Position numbers and translations under genes: made by a program
The notes under the pieces: generated by a model
The model's input: only the letters and a program-made list of their open reading frames with translations
Databases searched by the model: none
What the model was told of the DNA's origin: nothing
Shown: one piece after another, positions 1 to 5,374 of the stretch
Layout: each line of letters begins with the position of its first letter
How positions within the stretch are numbered: position 1 is the first letter of the stretch
Assembly (NCBI GenBank): GCA_016201185.1
Contig: JACQDG010000440.1
Span: forward strand, 1-7,550
DNA length: 7,550 bases
Source: Acidobacteriota bacterium
Lineage (GTDB): Bacteria; Acidobacteriota; Terriglobia; Bryobacterales; JACQDG01
Direction of reading: 5' to 3'

Positions 1-520
1 ACCGATTGAAGACCCCGCCCATCAGCACGATCCGCTCGATCTTTTCCTTGATGCGGGGTTCGGTTTTGAGGGCCAGGGCCACGTTGGTCAGCGGGCCCAC
101 CGGAACCACGGTGAGCTTCTGCGGCGAGGCGAGCAGGGTCTCGATGATGAGATCGGCGGCGCGGCGCCGGGCCGCGGGCGGGACAACGTCCTCGGCGGTC
201 AGCACCTCGAACTGCCGGGCGCGCATCTTCTCGACCGGGTCGAGCAAGGGCTCGGAGGCGCCGGTGGCCAGGGGAATGTCCCGGCGGCCGTAGAGTCCCA
301 GCTCTTTCCAAGCCAGGCGCGTGCGGGTTTCCGTATCGTCGATCACCGTGGTCACAGCCCGCACGTCCAGTTCAGCCGATTGCAAGGCGAGGGCCAGGGC
401 CAAGGCATCATCAATATCGTCGCCGATGTCGGTATCGAACAGAATCGGAACCCGCCGGCCGGCGGGCGAGCCGGAACATAGAGCGGCGGCCAGCAGCAGC
501 AGCAGGATGCGGCGGGGCAT
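1..520 (-). CDS. Nucleoside hydrolase (IunH-type), exported, C-terminal part outside window
   Basis: Hydrolyses the N-glycosidic bond of nucleosides to give a free base and ribose (family knowledge). The first 173 codons are present and the reading frame leaves the window at base 1. The Asp-rich calcium/ribose site lies at residues 29-38 (DTDIGDDIDD), a longer-spaced form of the classical DTDPGxDD motif. VGPLTNVA follows at 141-148 and IVLMGG at 164-169, both in the usual order for the family. Residues 1-20 (MPRRILLLLLAAALCSGSPA) look like a secretion signal. The Cys at 15 is preceded by Leu, so it is a poor lipobox. The ATG at 518-520 is preceded by AGAAGAG about 11 bases upstream. The gene follows the PEGA-domain gene by 20 bases on the same strand, so co-transcription is likely. 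A periplasmic location suggests scavenging of external nucleosides. The exact substrate cannot be told from half a protein. Confidence 0.88.
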   Translation of the reverse strand, partial: MPRRILLLLLAAALCSGSPAGRRVPILFDTDIGDDIDDALALALALQSAELDVRAVTTVIDDTETRTRLAWKELGLYGRRDIPLATGASEPLLDPVEKMRARQFEVLTAEDVVPPAARRRAADLIIETLLASPQKLTVVPVGPLTNVALALKTEPRIKEKIERIVLMGGVFNR

Positions 521-540
521 TCTGGAATTGTACTCTTCTT

Positions 541-1380
541 TCAGCGCCGCAACTCTGCCGTTACCTTCACCACGCCCCCAGCAGGAATGTTGACCGTCCG
601 GGTCCATCTGCGGAATCCCCGTGCCCGCACCTCAATCGTGTGCCGGCCAGGTAGCAGCGGAACATCGACGGGTGGAGAGCCAAACTGCTGGTTGTCTACA
701 TAGACGAGGGCCGAGCCAACCGAACAGTACAGGAACAACCGGGCGCTGGCCGGCGAAGCCGCGGCGACAGAAACTTCCGAAGGCGGAGCCAGGGATGGCG
801 CGCCGGCGGCGACCGAAACTTCGGAGGGCCGCACCTGGGACGGTGCGCCGCGGCTCTCGGCAACCTTCGAGTACGGGACCGCGGAGGGGGTTCCGGCAGA
901 CGGACGCGCATTGGACGGCGTTCCCGGGGTCGGCGAATCGATGGTCGTGGGCTTGGGGCGCCGCTCGAGAATTCGTAGGGGCAACTGCTCGTCGCGAATC
1001 ACGACGCGAATGGTATCCCCCTCGACCTCGGCTGGGAGCGTCTGTCCCGCCTGCAGGTCGCCGCAAAAGCTGTCCCGTACGGTCGCAGCGCAGGCGGCCA
1101 GGTACAGGGTCTCTTCGAGATCGCGAAACAAAACGACGCTATAGAAGTAACGCCGTCCGGCGCGGGGCTCTCTGGGGTTTGCAGCGGCGCAGGTGACGGC
1201 ATACGGCGGTACGGCCGAGGCGGTCTGGCAGGAGCCCGCGATGTTTGCCAGCGGGTCGCCCGCGGTCCATCGGCTTGTATGGCGCTCGGCTAAGGTGGAG
1301 ACGGCGGTGGCCAAAACCGGAGGCCGGGCGTCCTGCGCCAAGACGCCAACAACCGCAACGAGGGCGACCACGACCCTCAT
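541..1380 (-). CDS. Secreted PEGA-domain protein with Pro/Ser/Ala repeat linker
   Basis: A 279-residue protein. Residues 1-16 (MRVVVALVAVVGVLAQ) form a signal peptide, so it acts outside the cytoplasm. A middle domain (about 20-140) with Cys at 51, 64, 97 and 106 is not recognised; the paired Cys may form disulfides. A low-complexity linker (about 150-213) contains a 15-residue unit in three copies, the last two nearly identical (GAPSxxxPSEVSVAA). The C-terminus, about 216-279, is a PEGA domain: LVYVDNQQFGSPPVDVPLLPG followed by HTIEVRARGFRRW. PEGA domains are surface or periplasmic beta modules of unclear binding role. The frame stays open upstream to 1473, but the ATG at 1378-1380 was chosen because the signal peptide starts there and AGGA sits 8 bases before it. 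The nucleoside hydrolase gene follows 20 bases later. Function unknown. Confidence 0.82.
   Translation of the reverse strand: MRVVVALVAVVGVLAQDARPPVLATAVSTLAERHTSRWTAGDPLANIAGSCQTASAVPPYAVTCAAANPREPRAGRRYFYSVVLFRDLEETLYLAACAATVRDSFCGDLQAGQTLPAEVEGDTIRVVIRDEQLPLRILERRPKPTTIDSPTPGTPSNARPSAGTPSAVPYSKVAESRGAPSQVRPSEVSVAAGAPSLAPPSEVSVAAASPASARLFLYCSVGSALVYVDNQQFGSPPVDVPLLPGRHTIEVRARGFRRWTRTVNIPAGGVVKVTAELRR
760..894 (-). repeat. Three tandem 45-bp coding repeats (15-residue unit)
   Basis: Read on the minus strand this encodes three consecutive 15-residue units: GTPSAVPYSKVAESR, GAPSQVRPSEVSVAA and GAPSLAPPSEVSVAA. A partial unit (GTPSNARPSA) lies just before them. The two copies at 760-804 and 805-849 are closely alike at DNA level; the third is diverged. 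This is the flexible linker before the PEGA domain. Repeat-number change by slippage is plausible but not shown. Confidence 0.8.
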
Positions 1381-1440
1381 GACCATCATCCTAGCATTGG
1401 CCACCGAAGGACCGACGCCGGAGGGCCGGCGATCGTGCAG

Positions 1441-1473
1441 AATATAATTGGTGCGTAGCAAGACCAACGACAA
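1441..1473. promoter_or_regulatory. Divergent promoter region with overlapping -10 boxes
   Basis: The 116-base gap between the PEGA gene (-) and the membrane protein gene (+) contains a rare AT-rich island. On the plus strand TATAAT (1443-1448) is a perfect -10 hexamer about 48 bases before the ATG at 1497, but no good -35 lies 16-18 bases upstream. On the minus strand TATATT (1441-1446) has TTGGTC (1462-1467) 15 bases upstream, and would start transcription roughly 55 bases before the PEGA gene. The two -10 boxes overlap, so the two directions could compete. The call rests on consensus matching only. Confidence 0.42.
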
Positions 1474-1496
1474 CGGACGGGTTCTGCCTTAGAGTT

Positions 1497-2147
1497 ATGT
1501 GGCAACTGGAAGGCTGGCGGCTGGCTTTCGTGGCTTCGGTGATGGTGGCGGGAGCGGTTCTGCTGGGGTATGCCGACTGGCGGCGCCTCCTGCACGCCGC
1601 CCTGGATGATCGCTACGGGCAGTGGGCCCGGTTTTACGTCCAGGTGGGGCGCCTGCCGATCCTTCGGAAGCGCCTGATCTATAACTTCCGCTATTCGCTG
1701 GCCTTTTTTTTCTGTTACGGCTTGCATGACTTGCTCCGTTGGATCATCCTGCTGGGGTTTGATCTTTTCGTGTTGTTGGCCTTGCTTTCACCCTTCTGGC
1801 GGTACGTCTTCTTCGAGGACTGGAACCCGGTCCTGGCGGTCGGTGTGGCCCTGGCCGGGGTTTCCCTCTACCTGGGCCTGAAGCTCCGCTGGGGATTGGA
1901 GCTGTGCCGCGTGCACAGCTGGTCGGCTGGGACCGGGCGCTGCGAACGGTGCGGTGAGTTTCTGGTGCGGTCCGAGGAGCAAACGAAGCGGCAGAAAGCG
2001 GGCAGGGCCGCGGAGGTACAGAAGCGCGGCTGGTGGCGTAGATTCTGGGAAAGGCGCCTGGAGAAAGTGGCAAGGCAACTGGAGGCCGAACTCGCAACTG
2101 CAATCGCGAAGCCCGGGATGGAGGAAAGCCCGCGCCCGGCGGGCTAA
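1497..2147 (+). CDS. Membrane protein with C-terminal zinc-ribbon-like motif, unknown function
   Basis: A 216-residue Trp-rich protein that I do not recognise. Hydrophobic segments lie at about 8-25, 66-78, 82-100 and 110-129, so there are three or four membrane passes. After the last one comes a probable metal site, C137-x2-H140 with W142, then C149-x2-C152-G. This HxW...CxxCG arrangement resembles small zinc ribbons found at the ends of other bacterial proteins. Residues 155-205 are highly charged (KRQK, WWRRFWERRLEKVARQLEAEL) and probably helical or coiled-coil; being positively charged, this tail probably faces the cytoplasm. The ATG at 1497 has only a weak ribosome site, but a perfect TATAAT lies about 48 bases upstream. 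It converges with the FmdB gene, with 8 bases between stop codons. Confidence 0.72.
   Translation: MWQLEGWRLAFVASVMVAGAVLLGYADWRRLLHAALDDRYGQWARFYVQVGRLPILRKRLIYNFRYSLAFFFCYGLHDLLRWIILLGFDLFVLLALLSPFWRYVFFEDWNPVLAVGVALAGVSLYLGLKLRWGLELCRVHSWSAGTGRCERCGEFLVRSEEQTKRQKAGRAAEVQKRGWWRRFWERRLEKVARQLEAELATAIAKPGMEESPRPAG
2127..2145. terminator. Hairpin between convergent genes, possible terminator
   Basis: AGCCCGC (2127-2133) and GCGGGCT (2139-2145) pair perfectly around a 5-base loop. The hairpin overlaps the last codons and stop of the membrane protein gene and lies just past the stop of the convergent FmdB gene. In the minus direction it is followed by TTTCC, a weak U-tract; in the plus direction there is none. 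It could terminate the FmdB transcript, but as a GC-rich hairpin in GC-rich DNA it may be incidental. Confidence 0.35.
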
Positions 2148-2155
2148 TTCCGGCT

Positions 2156-2383
2156 TCAGGTTATCGGTCCGCCGCCGGCCTGGCAGAGGCCGGCCGAGCG
2201 GTTGAAGCATTCCCCGAGATCGGACGCGCTCCGGGAGCCGGTCTGTGCGGTGAAGCGCGAAACGAGCTGCTTCACATGGGTCTGGCCGCAACTGGGGCAC
2301 TCGACCTTCGCTTCCCGACGGTTCAGCACAAGCTCTTCAAAGACGTGGTTGCAGTTAGAACAGCGGTACTCGAAAATCGGCAT
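2156..2383 (-). CDS. FmdB-family zinc ribbon protein
   Basis: A 75-residue cytoplasmic protein matching the putative regulatory FmdB/CxxC_CxxC_SSSS family. It opens with MPIFEYRCSNC and has zinc-binding Cys pairs C8-x2-C11 and C29-x2-C32 (VECPSCG), followed by a KQLVSRFTAQTG stretch and a Ser/Gly-rich tail with two further Cys. Members are widespread small proteins whose function is poorly defined; the founding name comes from a proposed formamidase regulator, which should not be transferred here. The frame extends 13 codons upstream, but the ATG at 2381-2383 was chosen because every family member I know begins with MPxYEYxC or similar. The ribosome site is weak. It is divergent from the 117-residue gene. 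Confidence 0.9.
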   Translation of the reverse strand: MPIFEYRCSNCNHVFEELVLNRREAKVECPSCGQTHVKQLVSRFTAQTGSRSASDLGECFNRSAGLCQAGGGPIT

Positions 2384-2399
2384 AGTAGACCAAATGACA

Positions 2400-2428
2400 A
2401 TTCTACAACAACCGGCAGGCACTGGAAA
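2400..2428 (-). promoter_or_regulatory. Probable sigma-70-type promoter for the FmdB-family gene
   Basis: On the minus strand TTTCCA (2423-2428) and TAGAAT (2400-2405) are separated by exactly 17 bases; the -10 matches 5 of 6 consensus positions. The predicted transcript start falls only about 10 bases before the ATG at 2383. This gives a very short leader and fits the lack of a clear ribosome-binding site. Consensus matching only. Confidence 0.42.
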
Positions 2429-2480
2429 ACCCGGCCTGTTGCTGCCTGCGAAGTGTGCTGTAATCAGAACGAGGGCCGGA

Positions 2481-2834
2481 ATGGAGGATTACAGGAACTT
2501 CGAGGTGGCCTCCGAGGCGACCGAAGAGCGCTACAAGGTGGAATTCCGCTGGCTGCAAACGGCCATTTCGCTCCGCCACAGCGATACGGTGGACGTCAAG
2601 TTTCTGGTCAACGGGCAAGGGAAGATAGTGGCCCTGCCCCATGCGGCCCTGGAGGAAGTTTGCCGCAAGGCCTCGAAACCTTTAAAGGACGGGTTTTGCG
2701 CGCGGATTGCCGCCCGCCATCTGGAGGAGGCGCTACGCACCGATTGGGATGCCGAGATGGACCTGCTCACCCTGACGCCAGCGCGGGTCGCGGAGCTGGC
2801 GGAGCAGCAGTGGCGGGGCTCCGGCCGCGGTTAG
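2481..2834 (+). CDS. Hypothetical 117-residue cytoplasmic protein
   Basis: I do not recognise a named family. The protein has no signal peptide or membrane segment. Residues 17-53 (around YKVEFRWLQTAISLRHSDTV and VDVKFLVNGQGKIVALPH) look like beta strands with a short turn. Residues 54-90 (ALEEVCRKASKPL, FCARIAARHLEEAL) look helical, and the C-terminus is another amphipathic helix (ARVAELAEQQW). The frame is open upstream to 2202, but that part is antisense to the FmdB gene. The ATG at 2481 follows GAGGG at a good distance and is preferred. Its TAG stop overlaps the TAA stop of the convergent 51-residue gene. Codon use is like the neighbours. Composition suggests a real, lineage-specific protein; function unknown. 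Confidence 0.7.
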   Translation: MEDYRNFEVASEATEERYKVEFRWLQTAISLRHSDTVDVKFLVNGQGKIVALPHAALEEVCRKASKPLKDGFCARIAARHLEEALRTDWDAEMDLLTLTPARVAELAEQQWRGSGRG

Positions 2835-2986
2835 GCTTCCGTTTCCTGCCCCTCTTCCGCTTCGGTGGCCAGTGGCTCCAGGTCCTCGGCCTCGAATACC
2901 TTTCGGCAATCAAGGCACTCTACATAGTCCACGTTGGCGTCGCGGGCAATGATCTTGGTGCGCGTATGCTCGCAATGCGGATCCAT
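2831..2986 (-). CDS. Small CxxC micro-protein (51 residues), zinc-ribbon-like
   Basis: A short frame easily lost to length cut-offs. It begins MDPHCEHTRTKIIARDANVD and carries C5-x-H7 near the start and C24-x2-C27 (YVECLDCRKVFE). These four residues could bind one zinc, as in small treble-clef or ribbon proteins. The tail (residues 32-51) is very acidic (EAEDLEPLATEAEEGQETEA). This order of metal site plus acidic tail, with clean start and stop, argues for a real gene. The start is the ATG at 2984-2986; the ribosome site is weak. Its TAA stop shares three bases with the TAG stop of the 117-residue gene on the other strand (sequence TTAG at 2831-2834). A role in binding nucleic acid or another protein is possible, but nothing in the sequence decides it. 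Confidence 0.68.
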   Translation of the reverse strand: MDPHCEHTRTKIIARDANVDYVECLDCRKVFEAEDLEPLATEAEEGQETEA

Positions 2987-3125
2987 AGAATGGCTCGTTT
3001 GTGTTAATTGCCGATATTAAGAAGGGGCGCCGTATCCATGCTTGCGCGAGAAGAAGGGAGATTCCAGACTCGCCTTATTTTAGCCCGCCCAATTCGCTTG
3101 TCAAGCACCCCCAGGGACAAAAAGA
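2987..3125. other. Divergent intergenic region, no firm signal
   Basis: This 139-base gap separates the divergent 51-residue (-) and 82-residue (+) genes and should contain both promoters. It is more AT-rich than its surroundings (TTAATTGCCGATATTAAG near 3004-3021; TTATTTTAG near 3075-3083). I could not find a convincing -35/-10 pair in either direction. GCTTG-T-CAAGC (3096-3106) is a perfect 5-bp inverted repeat 19 bases before the GTG start, and could be an operator half-site pair or chance. Confidence 0.4.
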
Positions 3126-3374
3126 GTGTCAATCCCGGGGCCGGAGGGGTCCGTGGAAGTGCAGGTGGAGGGTTACAGCGGCTATAAAGCCAACGAGCGC
3201 CCGCTGCGGTTCTGCCTGCGGGACCGCTGGTTTGAGGTGCGGGAACTGCAGGACCGCTGGTACGGCCCGGATTACACCTATTTTCGCGTGAGGGCCGACG
3301 ACGGCATCATTTATATTCTCCGGCTGGACGAAACGACCCAGGAATGGTCTCTGGCCGGCTCCCGTGTGGAGTAG
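3126..3374 (+). CDS. Hypothetical 82-residue protein (RWFEVREL / YTYFRVRADDG type)
   Basis: A small soluble protein without signal or membrane segment, rich in Trp, Tyr and Arg and predicted mainly beta. The likely strands run through EVQVEGY, RPLRFCLRDRWFEVREL, DYTYFRVRADDG, IIYILRLDE and WSLAGSRVE. The pattern recalls small uncharacterised families such as DUF6504, but I cannot confirm membership. The GTG at 3126 has AGGGA 8 bases upstream. A second in-frame GTG at 3153 has GGAGG 5 bases upstream and would give 73 residues; sequence alone does not decide between them. It converges with the M1-like gene, with 7 bases between stops. Function unknown. Confidence 0.7.
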   Translation: MSIPGPEGSVEVQVEGYSGYKANERPLRFCLRDRWFEVRELQDRWYGPDYTYFRVRADDGIIYILRLDETTQEWSLAGSRVE

Positions 3375-3381
3375 CCCGGCG

Positions 3382-5361
3382 TCAGCGTTCATCGCTGCGC
3401 CGGGGCCGCTGGTAGGGCGACTGCAGATACTTGTTGGCCTCATCCAGAGCGTTTTGGGTATTGTCCTTGGTGCGGACGGCCTGCTGGTATTCGTTCACCG
3501 CCCGCTCCCGCTGGCCGGTGATGTCGAAGACCTTGCCTAGGTTGATGTGGGACCACACTTCGGTCCACTTCGGCTCCTGGTCGCCGTTCAGCGACTCGCG
3601 GAACTCATTGGCGGCCGACTGGTAGTTGCTCTGTAGGAAGAAAACCTCGGCGATGCGATAGTGAGCCAGGGAGCTGTTGTGGTTGACGTCCAGCGCCCGC
3701 TGGTAGGCCTGGAGGGCCTCGTTGTAAAAGCCCTGCTCGGCCAACTGCTCGCCTTTCTTGATGGCCACCGCCACCCGGATGTTGTCGTCCAGCCGCAGCA
3801 CCTTGTGGTCGGGGTCGAGGATGACCTTCTTCGGCTTGCCGAAAGTATCGACCGAGAATTCCGAAGCCGTGCCTTGCACCTCGATGGTCTTCCTTTCCGG
3901 CTCGCCTTCGGTCTCGATGAGCATCTCGACCGGCATGCGGAAGGTGTCCTTATCCTGACTCACTTTGCCCATCACGCGAAAGCCCTTGCCCTGGCCCAGG
4001 CGGAAGATGGTGTACTCCAGCTTGAATTCAGAGGCCCCGGTGGATTCCACCCACTCCAGGAAGAAATACTGCAGGTTTTGCTTGCTTACATCGGAAACAA
4101 TTTTTTCAAAGTCGGCAGTCGTGGCTGAGTTCCAGGCAAACTTCTGGGCAAACTGCTTCATGGCGGCGAAGAAGGCTTCGTCGCCCACCACGGAGCGGAG
4201 CATGTGCAACACAAGGGCGCCCTTGTTCGAAGCCACGGCCAGAAGCTCGGGAGAATAGTCGGGCAGGGTATCCGACTCGATGATGCGAATATCGTCGTGG
4301 GTCAGGGCCTCAATGCCTGCTTCGTTCACCTCGGCTTCGAAAGCAGCGCGGCCCACGGCATGCTCCGTGTACAACATCCGGGAATAGTTCGCAAAGCCGT
4401 TGTCCAGCCAGAGATGGCGGCGGGAAGCGGGAGAAACCAGCACGCGCCACCACTGGTGGGCGATTTCCTGGGCCAGCAGCCGCGCGTTCACTTTCTTGCC
4501 GATGCCGCGCGGGCTCAGGAACACAATGCCCGGCGCCGCGTACCCGTTGGGGGCGTGTTCTTCTGTTTCCACTATCGTCAGGTTGGCCGAGGGCGGCAGG
4601 TCGAACTGCGAACTGAAGAAGCTGACGATCTTGCCGGCGTCGTCGCCGTAAGCGTTGGCCTGCTCCTTCTCGGGCCCGCGGAAATAGAGGGTGGTCGTGG
4701 CGCCCTCGCTCGTCACCCGGTCGGGCTTCGTGCTTACCACCGCGATGCTGCCGGGAAACGACGGCCGATCGTAGCGGAAGCTGTCGACCACCTTGCCGTC
4801 GGCTGTGGGCTTGCTGGTCTCAATTCCGCTGGCCACCGCATCCAAACCGGCCGGCATCGTGATGTTCAACTCCATCGAGAAACGGTCGGCGGTATAGCCG
4901 CTGACAGGAAACCAGCGGGCCGGGTAAAGCAAAAAGGCACGGTCGGGGCCGATCCAGCCGAAGTTGACGCCTTCCACCGGGGAGTTCTCCAGACCGGCCA
5001 GCCGGCCGTCGTAGGCGAAGGTCACCGTCACCGGCTTACCTTTAGGCAGGGTGGCGGGGAAATTGAGCCGGACATCGAGTTCCTGGGCCCGGGAGGCGGG
5101 GACCTCTTCTTCTTTGCCGCCGGCCTCCATCGACACCCGGCTGATGGCCAGTCCGTTATTCAGCTCGAAGACGGCGGCCGTGATGTCTTCCAGGGGCACA
5201 AAGCGCACCTGGGCCTGGGCGGAAAGCGACTGCGTGCGCGGGTGGATTTCGGCGTCGATCCGGTAGTGCTCCACGTCGATCCGAGGGCGCCGGTCCTGCG
5301 CGGACTCCACCCCCAGCAGCACCAGGCCGAAAATCGTCAACCACCTGCGAAGCATCCCCAT
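3382..5361 (-). CDS. Exported M1-aminopeptidase-like protein with C-terminal TPRs, probably catalytically dead
   Basis: A 659-residue protein. Residues 1-21 form a signal peptide. Residues 25-215 match the M1 N-terminal beta domain (RIDVEHYRIDAEIHP; LLYPARWFPVSGY at 144-156). A gluzincin-like domain follows at about 230-435. The expected HEXXH-x18-E site reads Q298-E-I-A-H302 with N321 in LWLDNGFANY, so the first His and the third ligand Glu are replaced. The Tyr normally two residues before KG is S378 (ASNKGALVLHML), and the GAMEN-type loop reads NGYAAPG (272-278) without its Glu. Only E299 and H302 remain, so zinc hydrolysis is unlikely. Residues 530-635 hold three TPRs for protein binding. 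It follows lpxB by 13 bases on the same strand, with GGAAG and GAGGAG upstream. The start may instead be the ATG at 5355 (657 residues). Inferred role: an envelope scaffold or peptide-binding protein. Confidence 0.85.
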   Translation of the reverse strand: MGMLRRWLTIFGLVLLGVESAQDRRPRIDVEHYRIDAEIHPRTQSLSAQAQVRFVPLEDITAAVFELNNGLAISRVSMEAGGKEEEVPASRAQELDVRLNFPATLPKGKPVTVTFAYDGRLAGLENSPVEGVNFGWIGPDRAFLLYPARWFPVSGYTADRFSMELNITMPAGLDAVASGIETSKPTADGKVVDSFRYDRPSFPGSIAVVSTKPDRVTSEGATTTLYFRGPEKEQANAYGDDAGKIVSFFSSQFDLPPSANLTIVETEEHAPNGYAAPGIVFLSPRGIGKKVNARLLAQEIAHQWWRVLVSPASRRHLWLDNGFANYSRMLYTEHAVGRAAFEAEVNEAGIEALTHDDIRIIESDTLPDYSPELLAVASNKGALVLHMLRSVVGDEAFFAAMKQFAQKFAWNSATTADFEKIVSDVSKQNLQYFFLEWVESTGASEFKLEYTIFRLGQGKGFRVMGKVSQDKDTFRMPVEMLIETEGEPERKTIEVQGTASEFSVDTFGKPKKVILDPDHKVLRLDDNIRVAVAIKKGEQLAEQGFYNEALQAYQRALDVNHNSSLAHYRIAEVFFLQSNYQSAANEFRESLNGDQEPKWTEVWSHINLGKVFDITGQRERAVNEYQQAVRTKDNTQNALDEANKYLQSPYQRPRRSDER

Positions 5362-5374
5362 CTCCTCGCTTCCT

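Noticed and set aside
475..520. Lipobox in the nucleoside hydrolase signal (Cys15)
   Set aside because: The residue before Cys is Leu, not Gly/Ala/Ser, so lipidation is not supported.
621..1196. A 191-codon plus-strand open frame
   Set aside because: Antisense to the PEGA-domain gene. The Arg/Pro-rich translation is not protein-like.
1384..1473. N-terminal extension of the PEGA protein to 1473
   Set aside because: The extra residues would hide the signal peptide and cover the AT-rich promoter region. The ATG at 1378-1380 has a better-placed ribosome site.
2174..2194. GCCGGCC/GGCCGGC hairpin as terminator for the membrane protein gene
   Set aside because: Perfect 7-bp stem, but it is inside the FmdB coding region (Gly/Ala codons) and no T-run follows, so it is probably a by-product of codon use.
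2202..2480. N-terminal extension of the 117-residue protein
   Set aside because: The first part is antisense to the FmdB gene and has no protein-like character. The ATG at 2481 has a good ribosome site.
3001..3291. A 96-codon plus-strand frame starting in the gap before the 82-residue gene
   Set aside because: It overlaps the better-supported 82-residue gene in another frame, has no ribosome site and shows no recognisable pattern.
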